Part shown: positions 22,401-33,219 of the stretch, piece after piece
Layout of the letters: every line of letters starts with the position of its first letter
Numbering within the stretch: the first letter of the stretch is position 1
NCBI GenBank assembly: GCA_963693315.1
Contig: OY856186.1
Location: 286,518,930-286,582,929, forward strand
Direction of reading: 5' to 3'
Source of the DNA: Diogma glabrata
Taxonomy: Eukaryota > Arthropoda > Insecta > Diptera > Cylindrotomidae
DNA: 64,000 nt
Translations under genes and position numbers: made by a program
Notes under the pieces: generated by a model
The model's database searches: none
What the model saw: only the letters and a program-made list of their open reading frames with translations
What the model was told of the DNA's origin: nothing

Positions 22401-23607
22401 ATAGGATTTCAATTCCAAAATAAACCATTTAAAGTTCAATCGAAACTTTCCCTAAAATAGAATAAACCTTATCCAATTCAAATAAAACATTTTCCAAAAT
22501 AATTTAAACATTTTCAATTGCAAATAAAACTTTTATTTAAATCAAATAAAACTTTTCCCAATTCAAAAAAAACTTTTAAAAAACAAAAAAAAACTTTTCC
22601 AAATTCAAAAAAAACATTTAAAAAAAACATTTAAATAAACAATTTAACGGCGAAATTCTACATTAATAACCTGTTTTCATAATATATTGAATGTAGTGAA
22701 AGAGTTTTGTTAGTCAACAATAGTTGATTTATATAATAATATATATATTGGGGATTCTCTGTCAACTCGGCCACCCCCTCTGTCCAAAAATTGGAGCAAC
22801 TTGAAAAATTCCAGTTAGGCTCATTTTTTAGCTATAACCTTCTAGTTTAATTTTAGCCATAGCCTTTTTGGAAAATTAAAAATGGCGGACCAGTATGGCG
22901 GCTGCAAGTCAACCACCCACCTCAACATCTACACCACTACACCATTCACGTCTACACCACTCATTTGAATATTTTAGTTAATATATTATTACCAACATGT
23001 TAAATACATCAGAAAATGGTTTCTATTAAATTATCCGATGGCTTTTACAAGTATGACATCAAAAAAAACATTCTTTCATGTTGAGGTGGGTGGTTGACTT
23101 GCAGCCGCCATACTGGTCCGCCATTTTTAATTTTCCAAAAAGGCTATGGCTAAAATTAAACTAGAAGGTTATAGCTAAAAAATGAGCCTAACTGGAATTT
23201 TTCAAGTTGCTCCAATTTTTGGACAGAGGGGGGTGGCCGAGTTGACAGAGAATCCCCAATATATATATTATTATATAAATCAACTATTGTTGACTAACAA
23301 AACTCTTTCACTACATTCAATATATTATGAAAACAGGTTATTAATGTAGAATTTCGTCGTTAAATTGTTTATTAAAATGTTTTTTTTAAATGTTTTTTTG
23401 AATTTGGAAAAGTTTTTTTTTGTTTTTTAAAAGTATTTTTAAATTGGGAAAAGTTTTATTTGATTTAAATAAAAGTTTTATTTGCAATTGAAAATGTTTA
23501 AATTATTTTGGAAAATGTTTTATTTGAATTGGATAAGGTTTATTCTATTTTAGGAAAAGTTTCGATTGAACTTTAAATGGTTTATTTTGGAATTGAAATC
23601 CTATATA
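22401..23607. repeat. Large near-perfect inverted repeat, ~525-bp arms
   Basis: Left arm about 22401-22926 and right arm about 23084-23607 are complementary nearly throughout: ggatttcaattccaaaataa against ttattttggaattgaaatcc at the outer ends, and gcggctgcaagtcaaccacc against ggtggttgacttgcagccgc at the inner ends. The spacer is ~157 bp. An inner module gggga-ttctctgtcaactcgg through aatggcggacc is the GC-richest part. Arms differ by few substitutions and small A/T-run indels. No coding capacity. Confidence 0.92.
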
Positions 23608-23949
23608 TAGAAATTTATTAGTTCTTAAAAATATGTTTATTAAATCAGTTTTTTGCTAAATTAAAATTTCGTACTAGTTTTTGGCTTAAATTACATTAAG
23701 CGATATCGATTCTAAATGTTCATCAGTTAATCTGGCCCGCTTTGCAGTTTTATTCATCTTCATTTGTGAAAAAAGGTGTTCACATGTATGTATAAGGTAA
23801 TGTCCTACCAAACATCGATAATATGCCCATAACAAAATGTCGAGTTCTTTGGCAACGGTCTGCAGATATAAATAATCATAAAACTCTGGAATACCAATTT
23901 CCTTATAATTTTGGTTTAATAGCGTGTCGCATGGTAGTTCTATAAACAC

Positions 23950-25336
23950 TCCGAACAGAAATTTGTTAGGGTTCAAATATGGCCCTGATAAGGTTTGCCC
24001 TAGTTTGATAGGGCCCTGATCATGAGTGTAACGCTTTTTCCCAATCAGACTCTGATTGTGATAGTCAGATCAGGTCAAGCTCGTCAAGTTGTTGAAAATC
24101 ACCAGCAACCCAATAAATAGTTTTGCAGATGATAGTACTCTGCACAAGTCGTTCGAGCCCCTTCCTTCAAAAGGTAAAATGCACGAACGAATTAATCCCG
24201 CCCGGAGAGACGCTGCCATAAACGTGAATAAAGACCTAAAAAATGTCGCCGATTTTGGTGACCAAAACCTGGTCAATTTCAACTCTACCAAAACACAGCT
24301 GTTGATTGTTTCCAGATCAAAGACCGAGTTCCCTAAAGATATTTTATTCAGTATGTGTGATGAACCAATAGGTAAATGTAAAAGCATTCGTTTATTGGGT
24401 GTCACAGTTTCAAATGACCTACTCTGGAACGATCATGTAATGGCGATGGCAAAAAGCGCGTCTAAAAAACTCGGCCTCCTAAAGAGATGCAAAAATTTTT
24501 TCACCCCATACCAATTGCTCCATGTTTATAAGTCCTATATTCGTCGCTGTATGGAGTACTGTTGTCAAGTTTGGGTGCTGCTTCTGTTTCCATCTTGGCC
24601 CTCTTGGCCTCTGTTCAAAAGCGGGCTATACGAATTGTGGGTGATCGAAATTTGACATCAAAACTTGATTCCCTACAACATCGTCGCACTGTTGCTGACC
24701 TCGTTGTTTTTTTACAAATATCGTCATCAACAGTGCTCAGATGAAATCAGCAGCATCATGCCCCAAACTTATTCTTCCCCCGTTCCACTCGACAATCGGC
24801 TACCGCAACCAGTAAAACGGTCGAGATCCCACGCTGTCATACTGGCAGATCGCAGAGAGACTTCTTTGTCCGAACTGCATACAAATGGAATATTTTGCCG
24901 GAATCCTCAGTCTCAGGTGACTTCAACCCGCAGAGGCTTAAAAAAAGCGTTCATCATGACCTTAGAACGCCAGTTGTTGTGGGACCTAGGTCTAGACCTA
25001 GGTCTTAAAAGGTATTTATGTGTTGTTGTGACACTAATTGTAAACCCTATAACACAACAAATTTTATTCAAAAAAAAAAAAATATAAAACTAATAGGCTG
25101 GGAGGGTTGTGACGGACGGCAGACTATAAATAGGCCTGATCAGATGCCCAACCAGGAGTGAAATACGAAAAACCACATCAGGAACGGATATATTAAAATA
25201 AGGTTAACCTTAAAAGGGCTTTTTAATTCAGGCCCGGAACAAAGCCTCATGAGATTGCCGTAATAGGGCTTACTATTTCTGGCCCTGAGCACACCCTGAT
25301 TGTATTCAGGCTTTCCCTAACTAATTTCTGCTCGGG
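23950..25336. mobile_element. MITE M copy 3, split by a LINE fragment
   Basis: Left end tccgaacagaaatttgttag is a mutated M terminus; the right end is ctaatttctgctcggg at 25321-25336. Internal M landmarks (ggccctgataaggtttgccc, gatcatgagtgtaacgc, aaggttaaccttaaaa) are present. It interrupts the GTF2IRD2-like transposase and is itself interrupted at about 24077-25082. Confidence 0.85.
24077..25082 (+). mobile_element. LINE family L1a, 5'-truncated copy
   Basis: Begins inside the RT domain just before the catalytic FADD box (INSFADDSTLH at about 24110-24145) and continues with VNFNSTKTQ, IRLLGVTVSNDLLWNDHV, KKLGLLKRCKNFF and YIRRCMEYCCQVW. Frame changes near 24575 and 24715 break it. It ends in a poly-A at 25069-25082 preceded by aacaaattttattc. 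Same family and same 3' end as the minus-strand copy at 7654-8278. Dead copy. Confidence 0.88.
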
Positions 25337-25731
25337 TCTATTTTCCAATTTTCGTGAATATTTTCAATGACAACAGACATCGGAGAGCAAAAAATATTGA
25401 AATGAGACTCACTACTTTGAAAATCTGAAAACCTCAATTTAAAATCGTCTGCCAACATCAGTTGTTTTTCATATTTTTCAAATTTTAACTCTGGATCTTT
25501 AAGCCAAAGAGTCCGACAACTAAAAAAATTACATAAATTTTCACTTTTCAATTGTATTTTCCATCCGGATATCTTTTGTTTGAATGAATTTATTTGGTCA
25601 TACAACGAGGTTCTAAGCATGTTTTTACACTGAATAATAATATTGAGTTCACTGAGATAGCCAGTAATGTCAACTGAGAAAGCCGAATATTGTATCCAAA
25701 CAACTTTTTTAGTTCAGAGCAGTCATAATAT

Positions 25732-26105
25732 TCCCTGGGCCCCCACCGATTTCATTTAATGATTACCACATATCCTATACTTCGTAAGGCTTGTCCTTGA
25801 CGATTCCAAAAGCTTTTGTTCTGCCTTTTTTCTCGATTCGGTCGCTTTTTCGTACGGCAAGCTCCGAAAAATACCAATTGCCCAGGATCTTGTAAATATG
25901 CTACCACTAATTTGTTTTAGAACACGAGGGAAACCTTGCCCGACAAAAATGTTTCTGCTATTGTCGAGTCCGACAATTGACATTTTGGCATGTTTGGGTT
26001 GAGGAAAATGGCAGATACAAAAGTTTCCAGACTCGTCAAAGACAGGCGCATCACGAAGTATAAAATATGTGATAATCATTAAATGAAATCGGCGAGGGCC
26101 AGGGA
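25732..26105. mobile_element. 374-bp inverted-repeat element with a 107-codon ORF
   Basis: The two ends are inverted copies over roughly 45 bp: tccctgggcccccaccgatt at 25732 against the complement tccctggccctcgccgattt at 26105, continuing through catttaatgattaycacata. It interrupts the GTF2IRD2-like transposase between two homologous blocks. A minus-strand frame (26079-25756) spans almost the entire interior. No clear target duplication: cataatat on the left versus cagtaatc on the right. Superfamily unknown. Confidence 0.7.
25756..26079 (-). CDS. 107-aa ORF of unknown function inside the 374-bp element
   Basis: I do not recognise this protein. It starts inside one terminal repeat and stops inside the other. 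Visible features: an early FDESGNFCICHFPQP stretch, a Gly/Phe-rich middle (VGQGFPRVLKQISGSIF), then a Lys/Glu-rich helix-like tail (KKAEQKLLESSR). Its base composition is less AT-rich than the surroundings. It may be a captured fragment of a larger gene, a remnant of an autonomous parent, or a chance frame. Start choice is simply the first ATG. Confidence 0.3.
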   Translation of the reverse strand: MIITYFILRDAPVFDESGNFCICHFPQPKHAKMSIVGLDNSRNIFVGQGFPRVLKQISGSIFTRSWAIGIFRSLPYEKATESRKKAEQKLLESSRTSLTKYRICGNH

Positions 26106-26959
26106 CAGTAATCTTTAATTTAGAAAAAAAATACGATTTCGTCCAACGGCTGTAAAAATCTTAAAACCTATGATTTGAAGGGCAACGCACTTCGATATAA
26201 TATGGCAAATCTTCGTAATCACACTCCATATCTTTAAGCAATGTCATTAATGCTCGATAGTTTAATCCACGTGCTCGAATAAGTTTAACATTGTTAGCAA
26301 CTTTTTTGTTCAGGGCAGAACTGCGAAACCACATCAATTATTTTTAATGGTTTGGTTTTTGGGTTTTCTTAATATACATTTTCGGATGAAAAACGTGATC
26401 TACACAGGTGAAAAAGTCGAAATTTTGACTTGACCTTTTTTGGTTTACCTGAAACTTGGCATATAAGTCGCTACGTTAGAAGAATACCGGCACAACTCAA
26501 AATAGAAATTTTGAGAAAATGAAAATCGAAAATTTTAATTAAATTGTAATTTAATTACTAAGCCCTGAAGCCCGCAACTATAAATATAATATTGGTTTTT
26601 TTGTGTTTTAGAACCATATTAGTGTGCATTATTAGTCTTAATAAAATAAAACAATCAGCTTTTAATTTTATTATGTTGCGTGAATGCTGCGGAACAAAAT
26701 AAAACAATTTATTTGATTGTATTGAACTTTGAAATAAATTTTTTTGATTGTATTTTATAAATAATTTGATAGTATTTTATAAAAAATCAGCAAAATTTTC
26801 GCTTTGATTAATAAAAAACAATAAATTAAAAGTAATGCGCTTATCTCTCTCTCGAATATTGAAAAAGTCAAAGGCTCCTACAATTAAATTGAATTAAATT
26901 TCCATTGTGAAAAAATTGTTTGCTTTTTTATTATTGTTTTTTTGCTTTCTCAACTCTCA

Positions 26960-27130
26960 TTAAAATTTGCAGGTCATTTTATTTTCAAAATACCAAACAT
27001 TTAAATGCCTTACAAATAGCTCTGGAAAAACTTCGGGATCACTGACTAAGGTTTCCAAATAATATATGTCTGTATAGTACACCATATTTTTATATTTTAT
27101 TCCTACAGGTCCAGCGTATTCAAAAGTCAT
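26960..27130 (-). pseudogene. Unassigned 56-codon coding island
   Basis: Starts ATG at 27130 and stops at 26962-26960. Contains EYAGPVGIKYKNMVYYTDIY, LETLVSDPEVFPELF and VRHLNVWYF. Upstream in the same frame KHQQFKKIIQ reads naturally into it, so the ATG is probably internal. Codon pattern and amino acid mix look like real protein rather than noise, but I do not recognise the family. Neighbour to the adenain-like fragment on the same strand, which suggests a shared element. Confidence 0.35.
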
Positions 27131-28227
27131 TTGTATAATTTTTTTAAACTGTTGATGCTTTTAGAGCAATACATCGATATAAAGCAGTTTACTGTTCAAT
27201 TGTATTCACATGTAACGAATTTAAGTGCATCCTTGTCAGTATTTAATTCTTAATTTTTAAGAGTATAGCCCTTTGGTTGACGCTGCTCGAACATTAATTT
27301 CATATTTTGATGTATGTTCCTAATTTAATGTTTTGGGCGTAGAGCAATAAATTTGTCCAATCCTATTTTCGCTAATATGTATTTCTTTTTAATCTTCAAA
27401 TATGGTTCTCTATAATGTTGACAACATAAGAATACTTCCAAATTTGTTAGTGATCATTCTCTAACAGTGATAAAATTTTGTCATCCAGGTATTATGCGGC
27501 TAGGGTTGCCTTTTTAAAAAGCCAAATATTGACAAAACTGCATTTCAAAATTTCAACTTTTTAGTTGAAACCTGTTAACGGCGCAAACCGGTTCCTGACA
27601 GCAGTTTGTAGATAATTAAATTTCCTACAAAAAGTTTTTCTATTCTTTTTTTTAACCTTTCACAAGACCTAGGAAACTGAAATTTTCGGTGAATTTTTGT
27701 AGGTCCACTGCTTAAAACATGAACCCTTTGAACCAAAAAAAAAACAAAAATAAGCAAAATCCACCCTATTATTGGAGCGAAGCTCCATTCTTCCCCGTAC
27801 TTTCGTTTGAAGACATACTCCTCCCAAACTATTAAAGATATCAAAATGAAATTTTGCATGTAAGACGACATCTAGCCATATATGGTTTGCAAAAAAAATA
27901 TTGAAAATTAGTCATACCACGGAGGAATAATCACCGAAAAACGGTTCCCCTAGACTTTCAATGGGAAAATTATCATCTTTCCACAATACTTAAACAAATT
28001 ATTAAATTTTTTTTTGTTGTTTTCTGTTGTTTTATTTTTTTTTATTTTTATTTTTTTTTTTTTATTTTTTTTTGTTTTTATTTTTTTTTTGAACTGCAGT
28101 GATATGGAAAGTCTGAAAATAAAAGTTTGTTATTAGTTGATTTAAAAAAAATTTAATTACACACTTTTACCTACATTGAACAAGTTTGATCATGTTTTCA
28201 ACCTGGACGAGTTTTTATTTGGTTCGT

Positions 28228-28440
28228 TCACCTTTTTTTCTTTGCCGTTTTGTTAAAGTACTTTTTATAGACAAAATTCACGATACGATCGTTGTAGTCA
28301 GACATATCGGTTTCAAATCCGTTTAAAAAAATTTTCATTGACTTTCCACTAAATCTATGCCCGAAGTAGATGCAGCAATATTTACCACACATTAAACTGT
28401 AGCGATTTTGTAGTTCTTTTGGATTGTAACATATCTTCGG
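28228..28440 (-). pseudogene. Adenain-type cysteine protease C-terminal fragment
   Basis: On -, the frame reads YNPKELQNRYSLMCGKYCC, IYFGHRFSGKSMKIFLNGF, then DYNDRIVNFVYKKYF, and stops at 28230-28228. The LQ...S..CGxYC...Y...R..G.SM...L..F....ND..V..F pattern is the C-terminal half of adenovirus-protease-like (C5) enzymes encoded by Polinton/Maverick elements, where the Cys of MCGKYC is the nucleophile and the Gln shortly before it forms the oxyanion hole. In the element it would mature capsid-type proteins. Upstream, short tandem duplications of ccgaagatatgt and aatccaaaag disrupt the frame, so the N-terminal His/Glu region is not visible. Truncated and presumably dead. Confidence 0.55.
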
Positions 28441-29640
28441 ACATATCTTTTGGATTGGACATATCTTCGCTCCTTTTTATCAATGGCATTCTGCATTGGT
28501 CACCTAGTATATATGTATACGCGAAAGCAATGGATATGTTACCATTACCTGGTTTTAAAATTATAATTCAGTTGACTGAAAATTGAATGAAAATTTTCAG
28601 TTCATTCATTAAAAATTCTTCTTTGGTTTCATGTTGTATTCAAACCTATACTCATCAGTTCCACTGATCTGATTCCAATTCATTACTGGCATTGCCAGGT
28701 GCATTCCATTGGAGAGCAAAGTTGCTCAAATTAACTTTTAATTAATCTACCTACCTCTAACAAATTGTATTTCTATTTTAATAATTTTGAAATTTTTAGT
28801 GTTAAATTGGTGATGTACTATAGAGGTTTGAGTTGCTACGTGATGTATACGTGATTATCTCCGAAATAATTTCTATTCATTCCGCGTATTTAGTTTTTTT
28901 TAGTTTCTCTTTCTCTTTTTTCGCTTTCAACGAACCGATCACCATAACTAATATTTACCGTGTCTGCTCTTATGTCAAATCGTTTTTTTGTTTTCCTTTA
29001 TTTCTTTCAGGGAGAAACAGGTTTGTCTTCCCAAAGACGTGCATAAATTTTTCATTTGGTTCAAAATTGTACAATTATTGCGAGTTTCTTTTAAATCTAT
29101 AAGAAAAAAACCTACTACAAAAAAATAAAAGTTTCTCCCTGTGTGAACAGTGTTTGATCACGAGCTAGTCGGTCCTAAGCTCTAAGCGAAAGCTGTCATA
29201 AACAAGAGTTTGTATATAAAATATAAATATATGTGTATATTCTTAATTTGGGAGCGAAAGGGAATACGGTTCCAATTCCGTAACCTGTTGGGTATACGCT
29301 TTAAAGATTGGATATTAACATGTAATGATGAATATTCATCCTGGTAACCCATAGAGACGTCGTCGAGAGATACCGAAAGAGTTTTCTTTTCTGTTTTATA
29401 GACATATAACCAGGGAAGGTTTATAGACATATAACCCTGCGACTGTGTTAAAAGAAATGAAAAAAATGACGGATTAAGATATCATTCTAACCGAACATAT
29501 AATTTTTGATCTTTTATCTATTAAAAATAAACTAGCCCATAATGAAAAGTTGATCAACAGCAAGTTTTCATAACATACTTTCAGGATATTTACATAACTT
29601 AAATATTTGCACGTGGGCATTATAAAATAATAAAATATTC
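28441..29640. other. Non-coding stretch with one small MITE
   Basis: AT-rich. 29008-29141 has TIRs cagggagaaac / gtttctccctg and an interior that is an inverted, diverged copy of 14234-14340, so it is probably a ~134-bp MITE; no target duplication is evident. Around 29396-29440 the block ttatagacatataacc is duplicated. Frames at 28833-29102 and 29182-29430 carry nothing recognisable. Confidence 0.5.
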
Positions 29641-30194
29641 ATATATAATATCACGAGTCCTCAAATAATAGTCGATTACTTTTCATAATCATTATTACGA
29701 ATGTCATTTGAGGTCCCGAGTACGCGTAGCGCACGAGGGAAATTTTTAACCTCAAATGGCATGAGTGGTAATGTTGAAAAATAATCGACTAATAATTTGG
29801 TGACGAGTTGTATTTGGCAGACAATTTAACGAACAGAAATAGTAACATTATTTCATACAACATAATCATATATAATAAAATATTATTTCATCTTAGTAGG
29901 CGCATAAATGTTATAAATTTGTAATTTATTTTTGACAAATAAACATAAACATGCAATCATATGAATGAAAACGGAAATTTTTACTATTTGCAAATTGCAT
30001 TTTCACATAATTTTGTATGTGAATTTTAGTTTTAAATTTATATATTAAGTAGGCGGAAAATATTCGAAAATATTCGCTGTTCCTTCCCACCAGAAAAAAA
30101 TAATCGAAACAAATCGTTTTGATTTGCTAAAAAATAGTAAATGAAGCGTTTTTATTGGACCTTATCGAAACTTTATTTAGTGAGTTTAATTGTC
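29641..30194. repeat. Repeat S copy 1 with terminal hairpin
   Basis: About 554 bp shared with 54033-54549. Starts atatataatatcacgagtc, followed by an imperfect hairpin (gtcgattacttttcataatc ... aataatcgacta, arms about 29672-29700 and 29762-29795). The loop region here contains cccgagtacgcgtagcgcac, which is missing from the other copy. Ends ttatcgaaactttatttagt. No coding. Confidence 0.85.
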
Positions 30195-30666
30195 ACTATT
30201 ATAAAATCACTGGAAATCACACAATAAATGTAAAATACTCTCGTAATTATTTTCATTCATTTTATAAAAATTAGCACAACCAAAAAGAATAGATTTTACT
30301 TTTAGTTTCGTTTTAAATTATTTAACTGTTTTTAATTTATAATTTAATAAAATAATTTGTTGTTGTAAATAAACAGAAATGCAAATGGCGAAAAGAGAAA
30401 TTGAATATGACATATTAGTGAACAAGATTTGTTATGTCTCTCTCTCTTCATACAATTTTAAAGTTATGTTCTCTCTATATTTATATATACTCTAAGCTTT
30501 CAACCAAATTGCAAAACAATAAATTTTCCATGTATCTAAAAAGAGACAAAACAAGTTCTATAACGGTATAGTACAAAATCATTAAAAGAGAAAGATCCCA
30601 AAATTCTCAATATCAACAAACAGAAAAAATGTTACACTTTAATCAACATGAAATGAAACACCCTAT
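30195..30666. other. AT-rich stretch, nothing recognised
   Basis: Non-coding AT-rich DNA up to the hAT H4 target duplication. I see nothing in it. Confidence 0.5.
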
Positions 30667-33211
30667 CAGTGGCGGATTATGCCTTTAAGGGGCCTGAGGC
30701 GGAACAAAATTTCGGGGCCTAAGATTTTACCAAAAATTTTGCAAATGAGTTTGATTAAGACTATTTCTTAAATAATTTTTTATCCGCTTCAGAACGGAGA
30801 AAGATCGTTCCTCACTTGCGTTGCATATCGGCAATGTAAGAAATATTTTTAAAATAGCTTCCACATTGGGAAATGAAGATTGCAGGCCATCAATAATTAC
30901 CTTGTACATCTTAAATGAACAAGTGATGTTCTCTTCTTTTATATATTTTAAAAAATGATGTACTTCGTCTTTTAAATATTGTACTTCTATATCCCTCGCA
31001 TATGTATTTGACAATTCTAAAATACACTTGTCAACTTCATCACTGGATATATTTTGATCAAAATATAATTTAAAATTATTTAAAACAGTTTCATATATGG
31101 ACGTTCTGGTAGACATTTCAGTGGCAAGTCTATCACAGATCATATTGTGAGTATTTATAATAAACAATTCTCGTCCTACTAGCTGTGTATCATTTGCAGA
31201 TGATTTATCATACATAATTTTGCGTTTTCTTCTTCGTCCTTCTTTGTAGCTAATATTGTCTGTTAATAAGTTTGCTTGCTTTTCTATGCTCTCAAAATCA
31301 TTCCCAACATCCCTTATAAATTATGACAAAGAATTAAACAGTTTTACTCCGTTCGTAAAGTTTGAATATTTTGAAATGATTTTCTAGTACTATTGATTCT
31401 TTGCAATAATATATCCCATAGAACGGTTAATAAGGCAATTCATATTCATCGAAAGAGCTAGCTAATTTTTTAACCTCAACTTTAGTAATCGGTTTTTCGT
31501 CTTCATTTTCGCTAATTTGGATAAGAACGCTTTTAATATTTTTGTAATTAAACCGCAAGGCGGATACTGCATCAGCTCTTGCAGACCATCTTGTCACTTG
31601 TGTCACTTAATTTTTTAATCTGTTTGGAATGAGGATCGGAAAAATTATCAATAAGCAACTTCCATCTGTGAGTAGATGAAGAAAAGAATACATATATATC
31701 TTGGATAAAGTTAAAATAATACACCGCAGTAGAATAGGCATCTGCAGCATAATTTCCAATTAAATTAAGCGTATGACTTGTACAAGGAATAAAAATGGCG
31801 GTCTCACTTAGAGTTTTAATTCTGGCTTGTAAACCATTATATTTTCCGGCCATATATGTTTGACCGCGACAATTTTTAATATCCAAAGACAAATTGTTTA
31901 AAGTTTTCAAAATAAGTTGTGCTAGATATTCTGAATTGTGATTTTCAATTTGTAAAAATCCAAAAATCGTTCTCTCGCATCGCCCAAAATCAATGTACCT
32001 TAATATAAAACTTAGTTGGTCAGTGTGGTTCACGTCTGGCGTAGAATCAACAATAATTGAATAATATAAAGAGTCCTGAATTTCTTGAATTAGGTGTTCT
32101 TTTACTTCAGATCCCATTAAATTTATAAATTCATCGCATGTGGTATGTGATAAATAACTTACATTACCTTTTCCTGGATGGCTGTACCTCTCCAAATGAT
32201 TTTTAAGAAAATCATCAAATTGGGATAGGTACTCAATGCATGTCATAAAATTTCCTTTTCTGTTCGAATCAATATCTTCTCGATGACCACGAAATGCTAG
32301 ACCCAAAGTAGCTAATAGCTTTACTGTAGCTGCCACTCTTTTTAAAACTTCCCGCCAGCATTTTTGTTGTACTTCAATTTCACGAGCTATTTGAGTATCA
32401 ATACGTCCAGTGACAAACAATCTTTTTTTCAAATTTTTCAATCAAATTTTTTAGACAATCTTTTTTCCAATCAACATTGATAAAACGAAATATACAACTA
32501 AAGCTAAAACACCTATACTATATCAATCATATCATATGGAAACCCTTTTCAAACGTTAATCAAAATGATGAATTTAGCATGTATTGTATAAAAAATACAT
32601 GGATTTTAAGCATACAATAATAGATTTCAATTCTACACGTTAAAAAGTTTTCATTTATTTAGTTATATATGAAATTAATCTAAAATATGTACAATTATAT
32701 GCTTAAAATTGAGGTTTTCCTCAAGAAATGGAAAGAAATCCAAAATCATTGATGAAAACATAAAACTCAAATATACTTCAAATATCCAAAAAATACTTAT
32801 CTGGATTTTGTTTTTATCAATAATTTTGCGATTGACATAATAACAGCCCATTGCAAATAAAGTTTTAGTATTAATATTCATTCGTAACAGTAGAACTTTT
32901 CAAAACAAAATGTTTTTTTACTATACAAATTGGAAAACGAATTTGTACATTAAAAAATTATAAAACTATCAAATTAGAATTATTAAAATAAATACATACA
33001 TGGAAAAAGTAATACAAATTGACAACCTAACACTTTTTCATGTGGGATAATATTAAAAAAATCTTTAGGTTTAAAAACTTTGGTTGAATGAACGCAGTCA
33101 TCTGATATTTGAATACCTATAAAATATCAATACTATTTGTAGCGAGGGGGCCCCTGTGCATGTGGGGCCCGAGGCGGCCGCCTCTTCCGCCTCTATGGTA
33201 ATCCGCCACTG
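30667..33211 (-). mobile_element. hAT element H4 (ZMYM1-like), 2545 bp, TSD caccctat
   Basis: TIRs CAGTGGCGGATTA at 30667 and its complement TAATCCGCCACTG ending at 33211, with an exact 8-bp duplication caccctat at 30659-30666 and 33212-33219. Subterminal regions are rich in ggggcc and ggcgg (30690-30720, 33145-33195). A decayed transposase fills the left two thirds on -. The right ~750 bp is AT-rich and non-coding. A complete, well-bounded but inactive copy. Confidence 0.95.
30727..32441 (-). pseudogene. ZMYM1-like hAT transposase, frameshifted
   Basis: Two open stretches on - make one transposase. 32441-31572 (289 codons) begins in the conserved N-terminal part (IAREIEVQQKCWREVLKR, then ATLGLAFRGHRE), has the first catalytic region (YYSIIVDSTPDVNHTDQLSF, where the Asp of VDSTPD is the likely first D) and then CRGQTYMAGKYNGLQARI, leading to CTSHTLNLIGNYAADA, the C..H motif of hAT. 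The frame breaks at about 31590 where a 7-bp block (acaagtg) is duplicated just before the RWSARADA motif, which survives in the next frame (31590-31430). 31215-30727 gives the C-terminal hAT dimerisation region with EERSFSVLKRIKNYLRNSL. It would cut and paste element H4 in the nucleus; frame breaks make it inactive. Confidence 0.88.
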
Positions 33212-33219
33212 CACCCTAT

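Larger units (their letters stand above)
22267..26335 (-). mobile_element. hAT relic H3 (GTF2IRD2-like), heavily invaded
   Basis: The left end CAGGCATGTCAAACTCATTT at 22267 is a typical terminal repeat of GTF2IRD2/ZBED-type hAT elements, often continued as in vertebrate copies by a gggcCACATG-like block (here gggtcacatg at 22335). Transposase pieces on - lie at 26335-26163, 25731-25337 and 23949-23686. The partner right TIR was not found, so the right boundary is the last recognisable coding. Inside sit a 1.2-kb inverted repeat, M copy 3 with a LINE fragment, and a 374-bp inverted-repeat element. Confidence 0.7.
23686..26335 (-). pseudogene. GTF2IRD2-like hAT transposase, in three pieces
   Basis: On -, 26310-26163 reads NNVKLIRARGLNYRALMTLL, DMECDYEDLPYYIEVRC: the stretch before the RW-type motif in GTF2IRD2/SCAND-like transposases. 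After the 374-bp insertion, 25731-25337 gives ITGYLSELNIIIQCKN and SLYDQINSFKQKISGWK. After M copy 3, 23949-23686 gives ELPCDTLLNQNYKE and the C-terminal CEHLFSQMKMNKTAKRARL, the hAT dimerisation region with the conserved TDEHL. Order and spacing match the family. At least one frameshift and two insertions break it. The catalytic residues upstream are not visible, so the N-terminal half is lost or beyond recognition. Confidence 0.7.
26960..28440 (-). pseudogene. Polinton/Maverick-like relic
   Basis: Three minus-strand coding islands in one orientation: an adenain-like C terminus (28440-28228), then TREPYLKIKKKYILAKIGL-type sequence (27411-27325), then a 56-codon frame (27130-26960). They are separated by AT-rich, T-run sequence (28005-28090) and a low-confidence frame at 27871-27575. 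The protease assignment is the anchor; the other two islands look coding but I cannot name them. Polintons are large self-synthesising DNA transposons, so this would be a small decayed part of one. Confidence 0.4.

Noticed and set aside
27575..27871. 98-aa minus frame with hydrophobic stretch
   Set aside because: No recognisable family; composition follows the local AT/T-run bias. Could be part of the Polinton-like relic but not supportable.
28833..29430. Two frames of 82-89 aa
   Set aside because: They overlap a small MITE and a local duplication and contain nothing recognisable.
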